A stretch of 64,000 bases of DNA, from the NCBI GenBank assembly GCA_029204225.1, contig CM055106.1, positions 15,821,278 to 15,885,277 on the forward strand, read 5' to 3'. The DNA comes from Diphasiastrum complanatum. Taxonomy: Eukaryota; Streptophyta; Lycopodiopsida; Lycopodiales; Lycopodiaceae. The stretch's first letter is position 1. Each line of letters opens with the position of its first letter. This document shows positions 13,054-25,598 of this stretch, in pieces. Position numbers and translations under genes: made by a program. The notes under the pieces were generated by a model. It worked only from the letters and a program-made list of their open reading frames with translations, was not told the origin of the DNA and did no database searches.

Positions 13054-13055
<2 letters not shown>
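12969..13055 (+). mobile_element. Tiny copia RT remnant
   Basis: One frame reads EYKMIDMGPAHYCLRIQIQ followed by a stop and DRPN. This matches the copia RT block usually seen as (F)KM(T/V)D(M/L)G..(H/R)Y.LGI(Q/E). Only about 85 bp remain, and they run directly into GA-rich DNA. Confidence 0.6.
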
Positions 13056-13092
<37 letters not shown>

Positions 13093-13194
13093 AAGGTGAG
13101 TTGGTTGAGAGAGAGAGAGAGATAAATAGCAGAGGTGAGAGAGTGGAGAGATGGGAGGTGAGAGAGCAGAGAGAGTTGAGAGAGAGAGATGGGA

Positions 13195-13231
<37 letters not shown>

Positions 13232-13290
13232 GGAGATGGAAGGTGCGAGAGAGAGAGGGCACGAGGAAAGAGAGAGAGAGGGGTGAGAGA
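13056..13290. repeat. Imperfect GA-rich block
   Basis: GA runs broken by short words such as GAGATGGGAGGTGAGAG, repeated two to three times. This looks like an expanded and decaying simple repeat. Confidence 0.9.
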
Positions 13291-13350
13291 CAGTGAGCAA
13301 TTTTTGGTTTTATTTAGAGCTTAGGAAAAAAAATAGCCATAAAGTGAGGT

Positions 13351-13354
<4 letters not shown>

Positions 13355-13426
<72 letters not shown>
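13355..13426. repeat. (GA)n microsatellite, about 72 bp
   Basis: Uninterrupted GA repeat. Confidence 0.97.
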
Positions 13427-13428
<2 letters not shown>

Positions 13429-13429
13429 A

Positions 13430-14640
13430 TGAAAACAATGGGACATCCATGGATAACAAATGGCCGAACAAAGTGCTTCTATACCAAATTAGAAACACAT
13501 ATCACACATGAAAGAACAATACACAACATAATGCTAGAAGAATGATAATCAAATAGAATTCTCTCACAAAGAACATTATACAACCAACAAGACATCAGTG
13601 TGCAAGTCCTCCTACAAAAGAACAATGACAAGCATCTTAGACAATCAACCTCATAGACATCAAGAATCATATAAGATGCAAAATGACTAGTAGAAAAACT
13701 ATATTTATCAGTCTTCAGGCATTTGTAGACCTTTTAGAAAGCTACTATAGGATTAGAGATGACATTCCCCAACCTTATTAAAATTTATGCCTATCTAATC
13801 AATGGGGCCTTAACAAAGCACTATACTAGGAACCACTACAAGTGGCAATGGGACTATTAACAACAAAGTACTATCTTAGTGGCCAGTAATAGGCCAAGTA
13901 ATGCAAAAGTATATTTACTAAGTGAGAATTATGCTTGTTAAGTGATCATTCACCTTGAATGATGACTTTGAAATGCCAAGTTTGTGCCTTTCAAAGGCTC
14001 TACCAATTAGCTACAAGTTTTGATTGTTGAAATTTTGTATTTTTTTCTCTTCCTCATAGTATAAATCTCATGAATTTTTGGACACATCAAGTGCTTCATG
14101 GCTTTTCGATGATTTTGAAGTTCGTTAGGAATTCAGATGTGATCGCTGGTCACTGTCGGCTGTATCACTCCTACAATCCTTCAGAGAGTAGTCAGACACT
14201 TCTGATCCACGTTAACAAATTAATGTAGCAATGAACGAAATCCAACCAAAGGTGCGGAAATTAAATAAACAAGCAAATCGGACACACGAATAGTAGCATA
14301 TGAATTTACATTCAAGATTATACAATCATCTAGAATAATGATGTGCACAAACAACTACAAAATTATCTATTGATGATTCTGATTCTTCAAGCACTGCATG
14401 CAAATCCACGCAGTGCGTCGGCTTGAGAGAAATACAGTTCTCTCACGAATTCGAGTCTCTCTACAGATCCTATACAAAATTATCTCGCAAGCAGACGGAT
14501 TCGTATTCTGATTTTTGTCTTGCTTACTAGCATTAGACTTCAGAAATGCATTATGCATCAAAACAGAAAGTATATATTCGCATCGTGCAACTTCTAGATT
14601 AGAGCGATTAAACATCTATGACTAATCACGAATTACAAGA
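13430..14640. other. No gene recognised; possible LTR or flank of copia A at its right end
   Basis: The stretch nearest 14640 lies directly downstream of the RNase H end of copia A (minus strand), so an LTR would be expected here. No second copy exists in the window, so its limits cannot be set. Confidence 0.35.
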
Positions 14641-14648
14641 GTGGAAGA

Positions 14649-17600
14649 TTAGCCACGATCTAAAATACTCCTGCTGATGTCATGATATCGATCAGATATC
14701 TGTACCCCATGGTACTTGGCTGATCTTCTTGGTTGTTTGTGGAGCACGACTGATTTCACGTTTTGTCGTGTCGTGTCGTGTCGTGTCGTGTCGCCTTTTG
14801 TCAAAGGTTCAAAATTGAAAGCTAGCAAAGCTTTGGCATTAGAAACAAAAAGTTTCTTTAGCTCCCTCTCAAAGCATGATAGCTTGACGATTCCAAGGCT
14901 GCTCCTCTGTCTCTCGAATAGACCTTTGTCTAGGGCCTTTGTAAAGATGTCAGCAACCATGTATCTTGTTCCAATGAAGGTGGTCTGCAACATCTTCTTA
15001 CCAATGTGGTCCCTGATCAAGTGGTACTTGATCGCAATGTGTTTCGTCCTTGAGTGAAACACAGGGTCTTTCGTCAGATGTATTGAAGATGTGTTGTCCA
15101 TCTACAAAACCAGAAGTTCGTTCGTTATTTCGTCCAATTCGTCCAGGAACTGTTTGAGCCAAATTATCTCGTTGGCCATCTTTGTTGTTGTGACATACTC
15201 TGCTTCGCAGGATGACTAGGCCACAATGGTCTGCTTCTTGCTGACCCAGAGAATTGTCGCTCCTGACACAATGGTGCATTCTGAGACACTTTTACAGTCG
15301 TCTTTGAGGGATGCCCAACTAGCATCACTGTAGGAAATCATCTAGAAACCTACATCACGACAATAACACAAACCATAATCCTTTGTTAACTGAAGATATT
15401 GCAAAATTCGTTTGCAATCTTCCAATGTGTCGAGCCAGGATTCATGTAAAATTGGCTCATCTTGAACACTGCATAGGCAATGTCAGGACGTGTGTTGTCT
15501 ACAAGGTACATCAGTGATCCTATTAGTTTCCTGTAAGGTGTGAGCTGCATGAATTCTCTCTCTGCTTCAATCCTCGAACATTTTTCATTTGTTAGCAATG
15601 TTCCTACGAGCATTGGAGTATTCGCTCCTTTGCAATTCAGCATCCCAAAATCCTCTAGGATTTTCTAGGTGTATCTGGACTGATGAAGATACAACTTACC
15701 TCCTTCATAGTCCCTTTCAATTTGCAAGCCAAGGTAACACCTGGCTTCTCCCAGATCCACAATCTCGAAATGTTTCGAGATGTCTGTCTTCACTTCAGCA
15801 ATCAGCTTCTCACTCTTGCAGAGTATCAGAGTGTCGTCCACATACATAGCCACAATAATGATCTTTTCCTCTGTAATTTTGACATACAGATTGGAATCAG
15901 CCATCAATGGCTTGAATCCTGATAATTTCAGGGCTTGATCCTTCTTTTTTGTACCATTGTCGAGCTGACTGCTTCATACCATACATGCATAATCAAGAAG
16001 TGAATTCGAGACATATCTTGGGGGTTGATCCATGTAGACCTCTTCGTCTAACTCACCATGCAAGAAATCTGTCTTCTCATCCACAATGTGGATCCCGAGG
16101 TCATGAGCAGTTGCATATGCAAATAACAAATGTAGGGACGAATGTTTGATGACAGGAGAGAAGGTTTCAGAGTAGTCAATACCATATCTCTGAGAGAATC
16201 CCTTTGCTACCAGTCTTGTCTTGTATTTTGAGACATCCCCATCTGGTCCATACTTGAGCTTGTAAACCCATTTGCATTTGACAGCCTTTTGCTTATCTGG
16301 TAATGGCTCCAACGTCCATACCTGGTTCTTTCTCATGGATTCCATCTCGTCGTTCATGGCTTGGATCCATTTGTCCTTCTCTGGACATTCAATTGCCTCC
16401 TCGAATGTCTGTGGTTCGTCACTAAATCCACAGAATCCTTCTGATGCGGAAGCAGAGCTGCCTAGCACATATTTGATGGCGCTCTTCGTTGTCTAGTCGA
16501 CCTTCTAGGAGATCCTCCTAGGACAGCAATGACTTTGTCTTTGTCTGCTCTGCTAGGTCCAGAACCATCTTGGTTTACAAGTATTGTAGCAGAAGGTGCT
16601 CATTTTTTGATCTCTCTGTCGCTAGTGGCAGATCATAGTAGAGTCTTTCCAGAACTTCATAGATGACAAGATCATCGTTGGCCATTGTTCTGCTCTCATC
16701 AAATCTGACATCTCTGACTGTCTTCACAGTGTTCGTTTCTGGCATGTAGACTTTGTAGTATGACGAATTGTTGTCATATAATATCTCTGTTCAGCTTTCT
16801 CATCAAGTTTCTTTCGAAGCTTATCAAAAATATGTGCATAAACTGCATAGCCAAAGATTCTGATGTGAGCCAGATTGGGTTTTCTACCCCACCATAATTC
16901 GTGTGGTGTCATGTGCGGAACACCAGACTTTCCTATCCTGTTCTGAATGTATGCAGCTGTAGCTATTGCTTTAGCCCACAGTACTCTTGGAGCTTTCGAG
17001 TAGGCCATCATGCATCTGGCAGCTTCCATCAGAGTTCTATTCTTTCTTTTTGCAACACGGTTGTGCTGCGGTGTGTAAGATGCAGTCCTTCTGTGAATGA
17101 TACCACGGTCATTGCAGAAGTCAGTGAAGCGATTCAAGATGTATTCTCCACCTCGATTTGTCCTGATCTGCTTCACTTTGTTGCCAGTGCATCTCTCTGT
17201 CCAATTCACATACTCTGTGAATTTATCAAGTGCTTCTGATTTATTCTGAATGAATACACTCTGGCAAATTTACTATAATCATCAATGAAGGTTATGTAAT
17301 ATTTCGGGCCTCCTATTGAGATCACATTGAAAGGCCCACAGATGTCAAAATGCACTAACTCCAGAATCTTAGTCATTCTGTAGGAGTCTTTGACAAATGG
17401 AATGCGACACATCTTACCCTTCAGACATGCATCACAGGTGGTCGAATTGTTTGCATTCGAGATGCTAACCCTTGTTATTGCTCCATGATGGCTTGCTTGG
17501 TAAAGTGCCATAGAGTTCATGTGGCATAGTCTCATGTGCCACAGAGTGTCTGACGAATTATCATGAGTCTGATGCACCTGATCTGCAGGCACGTGTACCT

Positions 17601-17960
17601 TCAAGTGATATAGATTACCTTTCTTTCTACCTTGAGTGATCAGGGTACTGGTACTGGCATCAACAATGTTGCATGCTTCGTCAGAAAACATCACACGCAT
17701 CCCTACATCAACTATCCTTGCCACATAAAGCAAATCCTGCTGCAGTGTAGGCACAAACAGGACATCTTCGAGTCATCTATCTCGCCCATTCGTGTTGAGC
17801 CACAGTGAACCAATACCGTTCACTTGATGTTTGGATCCATCTCCAAGAACAATGTATCTTGAAGGATCAGCACTTCGAAAATCTGACATAATTCGTCTTG
17901 ATGTCATGAAGTGTGAGGTGGCTCCTAAACTAGGATCACCTCCTATGTGTCAGGCATTGA
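14649..17960 (-). mobile_element. Ty1/copia element A, pol region (degenerate)
   Basis: Reading down the minus strand: a protease remnant (GATSHFMTS...LGDGS) near 17840-17950; gag-pre-integrase (LWHMRLCHMNS) and the integrase start (CDACLKGKM, HFDICGPF, FIDDYSKF) at 17206-17754; integrase continuing with TNRGGEY, TPQHNRVAKRKNRT and YELWWGRKP-like blocks at 16724-17209; then RT with TFEEAIECPEKDKWIQAM, CKWVYKLKYGPDG and DFLHGELDEEVYM at 15974-16468, YVDD at 15833-15844, and RNase H ending at 14649. Short frameshifts and stops split it into at least six frames. No gag is recognisable and no LTR pair was found. It ends near 17960, where sequence associated with copia B begins. Confidence 0.9.
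14765..14794. repeat. (GTGTC)n pentanucleotide repeat
   Basis: Six GTCGT/GTCGC-type units in a row, lying in the C-terminal end of copia A; read on minus they give a Thr-Arg-His-Asp pattern. Confidence 0.9.
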
Positions 17961-18306
17961 CGCTGCACACACATATGCACAAATATAGACAATCGAACAA
18001 TTTCTATTTGATCTCTCTTCGCCCATTTTTGAGCTCTCAAGCTCTTCGACATAGGACGAACTGTTGTTGTTCTCCTGTCTGTTTTGTGCTGATAGTGTAT
18101 GTTGAGGTTGAAGAGAGAAATTGCTAAAAATCGTAGATTAAGGAGTGATTTTGCAAGTTTGAGACTAGAATCTAAATTTTCATCATTCTAGATTGGTTCA
18201 TGAGTGATAGGATTGAATCTATAATCTTTCTAAATTGCTAGAAGACTTTAGGTTCAGATCTCTTAGAGAAACCATAAGAGTTTCTAGTGCTTTTTCACAT
18301 TAAAAA
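17961..18306. other. Junction and probable 5' leader of copia B
   Basis: Sequence between the end of copia A and the gag ATG of copia B. It does not match the B-type LTR found at 22216-23036, so the 5' LTR and primer site of B appear to be missing. The exact junction is not visible. Confidence 0.4.
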
Positions 18307-21300
18307 ATGGCATCAATGGGTGGTTTTTTGCTTGAAGCTAGTGAAAGACTTACATTCACTAATTATGCTACTTGGATAGTTCGAATGGATTCTTTGCTTG
18401 TACTTCATGATCTTTATGACATAGTACTTGAGGTGGAAGTAGAACCTCAAGGAGGAGTTGAATTGGTTAAGTACAAAAAGAGATGTAGAGTTGCATTACA
18501 TTGCATAAAAATGAATGTAAGTAATGAACTTTTGAAAGAAATTTCATCTTGTACCACATCCAAAGAGGCATGGGATTCATTAAAAGCCATTTATGGATCC
18601 AAGAACACTTCAAGGATACTCATGCTTAGGAATCAAATCCTTCAAAGCATGAAAGGAAGTAGTGAAAGTGCCCAAAATTATGTCTTTAGGATCAAATCTT
18701 TGAATAAGGAGTTGTCTTCTATAGATGATAAAATCAAAGATGATGAATTAGTTCAAATCATTTTGAATGGATTAGGAGATGATTATTCCAATCTTGTTCA
18801 AACCTTTGCTATTCAAGATTCACTTCCTAGTATTGAAAAACTTCAAAGTGTGCTTGTTAGTGAGGAGAGTAGAATGCTTCATATCAAAAGTAGGATGAGT
18901 TCCTTATCTTTGAATGATGGTGATGAAAAAGCTAACTTTTCTTTGAAAGGCAAGAAGAAGAGGTTTCCATCCAAGAAGACTCAAGACATGGAGATAGAGA
19001 ACAAAGATGGAGCATCAAGTTCCAAAGGCAAGAGCAAGAAGGACAAGAAGAAGCTAAAGTGCTTCTTTTGTGGAAATAATGGACATTTTGCATCTGAGTG
19101 CTACAAGAAGAAGAATGCCCAAGAGAAGGACAATCAAGGAAATCTTGTTCTTGAGGAGGAGGAAGAAGGCAATCTATCTTTGATGGTATCCTCACCACAA
19201 ACATCTAATCAAGACACTTGGTGGATTGATAGTGGGGCAAGCTCTCACATGACTCACCAAAAAGACTACTTTTCTAATCTACTTTCTTACAATAGTTCTA
19301 AGAGATTGATCTTCACTGCAAGTGATCAAGAATGTAAGATTGTAGATGTTGGATCCATTCCTTTATGTCTAGGATCATCTAAAAAAGTAGACCTAGACAA
19401 TGTTCTTTATGTACCTTCAATTACAAAGAACTTGTTGAGTGTAGGACAGCTTATGGATAGTGGATTAGATGTAATTTCAAGCATGGAGCATGTTCTATCT
19501 TGAAAGATGAAAAATGTATTGCTAGTGGTTTCAAGCAAGAGAGGTTATTCAAATTGGATGCTAATGTGATGGTTGGAAGTGTGAACATGGCAAGGGAGGA
19601 GCTCACTCAAGTGGAATTATGTCACCAAAGGTTAGGCCATCCTAACTACAAAGCTATGGAGACCATGGTGACAAAGCAGCTAGCAAGAGGACTTCCCAAA
19701 ACCATATCCAAGTGTGGCAAGCTTTGTGAAGCTTGTGGACTCTCCAAATCTAATAAGCTTCCTTTCAAGAGATCTTTGATAAGATCTAACTCTCCTCTTG
19801 ACCTTATACACTCAGATGTTCATTCATTTTCACATGAATCAAATGGTGGAGCTCTTATGTATGTCACTTTTATTGATGATAAATCAAGATACTCTTGGGT
19901 TTATCTCTTGTCTAAGAAAAGTGAAGTTTTTGAGTCCTAAGTTCAAAACTCTTGTGGAAAAGCAACTTAATACTAGCTTGAAAGTATTAAGAAGTGATAA
20001 TGGAGGGGAGTACATCTCCAATAGGATGAAAGAATTTTGTGAAACTAATGGCATAAAGAGAGAGTTTACTTGTACATATACTCCACAACAAAATGGAGTA
20101 GCTGAGAGAAAGAATAGGACACTATGTGAGTGTGCTATAGCTATGAGATTAGATGCATCTCTTCCTATTTCATTTTGGGGAGAAGCTATTTTATGTGCAA
20201 ACTTTCTTTGTGCCCTTAAAGGACTTACACCTTATGAAGTATTGTTTGGAAAAAAGCCAATCTTAGTGATTTGAAAGCTTTTGGATGTACTTGTTATGTA
20301 CATATTCCTTTAGAAACAAGGAAAAAGGAAGATGCCACTTCTTTCAAAGGCATCTTTGTTGGTTATAGTGAAAGTAAGAAAGCTTATAGGATATATGATC
20401 CTATTACAAAAAAATTTGTTGCTAGTAGAGATGTACTTTTTGATGAATTTCTCCAAGCCAAAGGAAAGGTGACTTCCAATAACACTCAACCTGTCAAAGA
20501 TCATGTTATGGCCGAGGAGGAGCTTCATGAAGATGAAGACCAAGTGGGACCTACTCCAATTCCAAGGGTGCCAAGAAGATCAACAAGGACAAGGATTGAG
20601 CCATCAAGGCTCACTTATAGTGACAAAGGGGAGCAAAGGGAAGATTCTCAACTACTCAACTCTTATACTTTCTTGACTACTATGCTTGAAGAACCAACTA
20701 GTTTTGAGGAAGCAAATAAGTCTCAATATTGGAGGAAAACTATGCAAGTAGAGTTTGATGCATTAATGGAAAATAAAACTTGGAAACTTGTTGATTTACC
20801 TTATGGAAAGAAGCCTCTTACTTGTAAATGGATATATAGATTAATGGTTCCATTCATAAGTACAAAGCTAGACTTGTAGCAAAAGGTTTTTTGCAAGTCA
20901 AAGGCATAGATTATGATGAAACCTTTGCACCTGTTGCAAAGCTTGTGACCATTAGATTAATCATATGTCTTGCAACTTCTTTCAAATGGGAGCTCTTCCA
21001 ACTTGATGTGACAAATGCTTTCTTGAATGGATTCTTGGAAGAGGAAATCTACATGTGCCAATCCGAGGGCTTCATCAAAGATGGAGAAGAAGACAAGGTG
21101 TGTCTCTTGAAGAAGAGTCTTTATGGACTCAAGCAAGCACCAAGAGCATGGTACTCTAGGTTGCATTCCTATATTATTTCCATTGGATTTGTTGTAAGTT
21201 CTTATGAACCATCATTGTACTACAAATGTAATGATGGAAAGATCATTATCTTAGTTTTATATGTTGACGACATTATACTCACAGGAAATGATCTAGATGG

Positions 21301-22177
21301 CATCAAGAATGTATAAGGTGGTAGATCTAGGACTTCTTAAAGTTATACTTGGAATAGAAGTCACTAGAAGTAATGATTTTACCTTCATATGTCAATCTAA
21401 GTATGCTCGATCAATCTTAGCAAGATTTGGCATGATTGATTGTAAAGGAGTTGAAACTCCTATGGAACTAAGTGTAAAAGTTTCTAAGGAAAGTGATGAA
21501 GCATCCTTTGAGGACATCACTACCTATAGAATGCTTATTGGTTCCTTGATATACTTAACCATCACTAGACCAGATCTTAGTTTTTTGTGTTGTCAAGTTG
21601 AGTCAATACATGCAAAGTCCATTAATATGTCATTGGAAAGGAGCAAAAAGGGTGTTAAGGTACATCTTGGCTACAAAAGAATTTGGCATAGTTTATGAAA
21701 GGACTAATATTTGCTTGAGAGCATATTCGGACTCAAGTTTTGCAGGTGACAAGATGGATAGAAGATCCATAAGTGCATTTGCTACATTCTTATGTGGAGG
21801 AGTTATATCTTGGCTTTCCAAAAAGCAAGATACCATCTCTCTTTCATCAACAGAATCCGAATATAAAAGCTATGACAACAACAAAAAAGGAGGTTCTTTG
21901 GCTTAAAAGGCTTTTGGAGGAGCTACATGTGATCAAGGATGAAGACGTTCCATGCATATATTGTGATAATCAAGCAGCTCAACAACTTGCAAACAATCCA
22001 GTCTTCCATGCTCAAACAAAGCATGTTGAGATTGCACATCATTTCGTGAGGGAGAAAGTGCAAGAAAAGGAGATCAAGCTTATTCATGTTTCATCATCAG
22101 ATTGCATTGCTGATATACTCACCAAGGCTTTGCCTACAGATCCATTTATAAAATTAGATTGGCTCTTGGAGTTATAG
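18307..22177 (+). mobile_element. Ty1/copia element B, nearly full gag-pol with several frameshifts
   Basis: The gag frame (18307-19503, 398 residues) has a UBN2-type gag, a CCHC knuckle CFFCGNNGHFASEC starting at residue 252 and the protease motif WWIDSGASSHM (catalytic Asp at residue 308). It then breaks at a TGA near 19501. Following frames carry gag-pre-integrase (ELCHQRLGHPNY), integrase (HSDVHSF, FIDDKSRYSW, RSDNGGEY, TPQQNGVAERKNRT), then RT with LTCKWIYRL, LDVTNAFLNGFLEEEIYM, KKSLYGLKQAPRAWY and YVDD (21260-21271), then RNase H (AYSDSSFAGDKMDRRS to IADILTKALP). At least five shifts split the polyprotein (near 19940, 20274, 20880, 21310, 21600 and 21900). A 3' LTR follows; no 5' LTR is seen. 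Confidence 0.95.
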
Positions 22178-22215
22178 ATAGATCTATGCTATATTTACCA
22201 AGCTAGATTTTTGAG

Positions 22216-23036
22216 TGTGAAAAATGCAAAAATAAGCTTGGTAGAGGCCAAAAATCTTGTATATAGGATAGAAACACATGTGTGGAGCCTATTCCCACGT
22301 GTGAAACTAGTGTACTTTTCATGTACCATAACCATATATGTTGTACATATGATTTAATTCAAGTTCTAATGGCTAAAATGGCCAAAAACTAGTTTTCTAG
22401 AGATATGACACATGGCACCAATCTAATGATTGCATGAGCCAAATATTTTGAGTAGGTGTCACATCCCATGTGTAGAGGACAGATCACATGTGTGGAAATA
22501 GCTGAAGTAGGCGAGTTTTTGCTTCTAGAAGATTTTCATGAAGATCTCCATATAGTAGGAAAATAGACCAAAAATGCCCAAAATGGAAAGTTTTGATCCA
22601 AGTGTCAAATTGCATGATGGTGACAAGGCATCCTCACACGTGTGAGATATGATGCATGATCAGTACCTCAAGCCCCAAAAGTGTATATATAGAGGCTTAT
22701 TTGGCCATAATCAATGTGAGACACCAATCTTGGTTTTGGAAGCAATTTTGAGTGATTCTCTCTATTTGTCTACATTTGTTTTGATTGTTTTGAGGTTCTA
22801 TCAATGTGTACTTGATTTTCAGGTTGGAGTCCGTACTCAGATAGTGTTTCACACGTGTGAAACCAGAAAGTACACCTACCTTCAATTAATGATTGTTCTT
22901 GTTAGGATTTGTGTCTAGAATTGATCTAGATTGATCTTAATCTCAAGTAGATTGATAGATCAAGTAATCTGACAACCAATCTCTCTTGAGGATCAGGTTA
23001 GAATCCACTCTTGGTCCTTTTTATACTTTTTGCACA
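22216..23036 (+). repeat. 3' LTR of copia B, about 821 bp
   Basis: Starts TGTGAAAAATGC and ends near TACTTTTTGCACA. The limits come from comparison with the opposite-strand copy at 43677-44491 (about 815 bp) and the partial copy at 39746-40004. It contains many CACRTGTG palindromes, including an 18-bp perfect one at 22846-22863. A TATATATAGAGG box lies at about 22685 and a plausible transcript start follows it. Confidence 0.85.
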
Positions 23037-23860
23037 AGATCAAGAACAATAGAATGTCTAGACATTTGTTGTACAACAACATGATTCAAGTGACCAAGTC
23101 TATAATGCCAAAGTAGACTTTTATTTGCATGAATAGAAGTATTGAGCGCCTGACCAGAGGCAGAAAAGCAATGACTTAATTTATACAAGTATCCATGCCT
23201 CTTTTCGAGTGCTAGGATCTTGCCTGTCCTATCAACTACTTTGTATTGATCACATTCGAATTCTATTTTATGTCCTAGATTTGTGATTCTGCTTACAGAG
23301 AGCAGATTTATAGATAAACTGGGTACATACAGGACTTTAGAAAGTAGCCTAGACTGATCATTTGCAAAGCTTAATCTTACAATACCTTCACCTTTAATAG
23401 CTTGTGTGCTATTATCGCCAAGGTGAACATATTTATTGGTGTTGTATGTGTATAGGACTCGAAACAGCCAATGAGGCTAATCATATGCTGAGTGGCACCA
23501 AAATCCAAGAACCAAGAATTGTCGCTGGATGCTCCTTGATGGCTGGTCATGAAGGTATCATGATCTGCCTCTTGAATAGGCTGTAGAGCTTCTATGGCTG
23601 CATTTGCCACTTAATTCGAGAGTTTCGCTTCGCTTCGTGTCTTAGGGTTTTCAAGGTACGTTGACTTTCGCGAATTGTTTGTGCCCCTTGTTGTTGTTCT
23701 TTGCTTGCAGTATCCGACAGTCTTGAATTTCGTGGTTGTTTCACTTGCAGTATCTGCAGATTCAACAAGTAAAAAGGAGAAAGTCTTCCAAATCCAAGGT
23801 AGAGCCTCCAAATGTCCTCCAAGGAACCTGCAAGCTCCAAGATGCTTCTCCAACTCCAAG
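23037..23860 (-). mobile_element. Ty1/copia fragment C (gag end, protease, gag-pre-integrase)
   Basis: Minus frames give a weak zinc-knuckle area near 23700, then SSDNSWFLDFGATQHM (protease; the usual Ser is Phe) near 23500, then LSKVLYVPSLSINLLSVSRI and LWHYRLGHLNHVVVQQM near 23050-23110. It stops at the end of the copia B LTR. Its protease region duplicates that of copia A, so C and A are different elements and not two halves of one. Confidence 0.85.
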
Positions 23861-24196
23861 CTAGGATGCCTCCACCAGTAAGGATCTACAAGCCTCCAAG
23901 GATCTCTCCCCCACCTATGTCCCTACTCTTAAACACAAAGGAAGATAACAAGTTGGCCTCAAGTATTCAGCACCCAACCATAGCTAGATCCAAGCTCCAA
24001 GCAAGACCTATCTAGCACCCCCTTGCTAACCATAAACAGATCGCAAGCATATCACAACAAACCATAGTTTCCACAAGATCCAAACCACACTTATGTCCCA
24101 TACCATAAGCAAGATCTAAACCCTTATGCATACTACACACAAGAATTACTCTACACACTAGTAGCCACACTAGAGCATAAGCAAGGTAAGTAAAAG

Positions 24197-24612
24197 AGTT
24201 CTCTCTCTCTCCCAATGGGCATCCTACTCCTCTTATATAGATGGCATTTAGTTCTCTCCAATACACTATGGAGTTCCATGCACATCCAATGAGGAAGAGA
24301 GAGGCCTAGAGGAGTTCAAGAGACTTCATAGGCTTATGGAAGGTCATCAGACATCCTCCATAACTTATGACTCTTTGATTACTATTCTTGTGGAACTTGA
24401 AACTCAATGGACCCTTTAGGAGGGCGCCCTCCTACTAGGACCCATTGCCCAAGTTGTGCTTGTATACTTTGGTCCAAGACCAATAAAATGATATGGCTCA
24501 AAGTTGAGGCCCAAGGTTTAGAAATATAGTCATCCAATGACTTTCTAAGACCTTTCTAGGTTCCATACCTCCATCCAAGGCATAGACACCTACCTGCCCT
24601 TAACCAAGGATA
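24197..24612. repeat. Dispersed repeat, copy 1
   Basis: About 415 bp that recur in the same orientation at 57689-58247 with about 95 percent visual identity. It contains TCTTATATAGATGG (TATA-like) and a perfect 16-bp palindrome AGGAGGGCGCCCTCCT at 24418-24433. It may be part of an LTR; it touches the C-terminal end of a gypsy integrase fragment. Confidence 0.85.
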
Positions 24613-24954
24613 CTATGTGAGAAGCATATCCTTCTATCGTCTGATTGGTCCTTTCCATTTGACCGTCTAATTCTGGATGATTTGTAGAACTCATACTTAA
24701 AGTTGTTTCAAGATTTTCAAATACACAATATCACAAGGCACCCCATCGTACAGTCGAAAAAGCTTCTCAACAAACAGTCTAGTTTTGAAGCTTTAACAGT
24801 AGTTTTTGTTGGGATAAATTGAGCAAACTTCTTAAGTCTGTCAACATTGACCCAAACCGAATTGTGGCCCTTCCCTGTACGTGGAAGCCCGACCACAAAA
24901 TCCATAGATATACTTTCTCACTTTCTTGTAGGAATATCTAAAGGATGTAATAGG
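24613..24954 (-). mobile_element. Ty3/gypsy element F, integrase fragment
   Basis: Minus frames: [36 protein letters not shown] is the gypsy integrase core start (first catalytic Asp in MDFV). After shifts, LSMSSTNHPELDGQMERTNQ carries the DGQ.ER.NQ block with the catalytic Glu. It stops at the LTR of copia E. Element F continues on the other side of E at 30133, but the rest of RNase H and the HHCC region are missing, so E is not a clean insertion into F. Confidence 0.88.
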
Positions 24955-25509
24955 TGTTAAATTCACTAAGTAAAAACAAGCTGCTCTCCTCGGGTAGGGA
25001 GAGAAAATCATCATGAGCTCTCGGGTAGAGAGAGAAAGCTAGAAAATTACTAACACTCAAAATCCACTCAATCTCTAAATCAATTAGATCCAAATGAAAA
25101 GTACAATGATACTAGTAGATCCACGAGCTACCACAATTCTTAACTATGATTGGACCACACTTTTGCCACCTCTTAATCCTATTGGACCATTGATCCATTC
25201 ACCTCTAAATTCTATTGGACCATTTTCAAGTAAATCTCAAATTTTATTGGACCCCTCAAGGTTCCACCTCGAAATCCTATTGGACCTCTTCAATTTCATC
25301 AAACAAAATTATTACACTTGTCTACACTCTAATTGGCACGAGTTTAGCCTCTTACTCTATTTTGGCTAAATAGTGGCATTACAAGTGAAAATGGATAATT
25401 GGCCATCGATGCCAAATTTGGTCCTATCAACATCCTACACCTAGATGCTTGATATAAAAAACATAAGACCCCTATGTCTGACATAGATAATCTTTTTCAA
25501 TTCTTCACA
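24955..25509 (-). repeat. 3' LTR of copia E, 555 bp
   Basis: On the minus strand it starts TGTGAAGAATTG directly after a polypurine tract (TTTAGGGGGAG, plus positions about 25510-25520) and ends GTGAATTTAACA. The last part matches the 5' LTR at 29785 onward. Relative to that copy it lacks about 165 bp near its end. It holds five evenly spaced ATTGGACC units (25149-25286). Confidence 0.88.
25149..25311 (-). promoter_or_regulatory. Five phased CCAAT-box-like units in the LTR of copia E
   Basis: ATTGGACC begins at 25149, 25181, 25214, 25246 and 25279, a spacing of 32 or 33 bp each time. On the transcribed (minus) strand each reads GGTCCAAT. The bases between the cores differ widely. CCAAT is the known NF-Y site; action as an LTR enhancer is inferred. 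Confidence 0.6.
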
Positions 25510-25598
25510 CTCCCCCTAAAAATTTATCTATGAAGATCTAAGCATTGATCTTGATATAACTCCAAGATTAGATCTATGCTTGATGAAAGCACTTTTGC

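Noticed and set aside
14649-23860. Copia B as a clean insertion splitting one minus-strand copia into A and C
   Set aside because: A and C both carry protease and gag-pre-integrase regions with different sequences, so they cannot be halves of one element.
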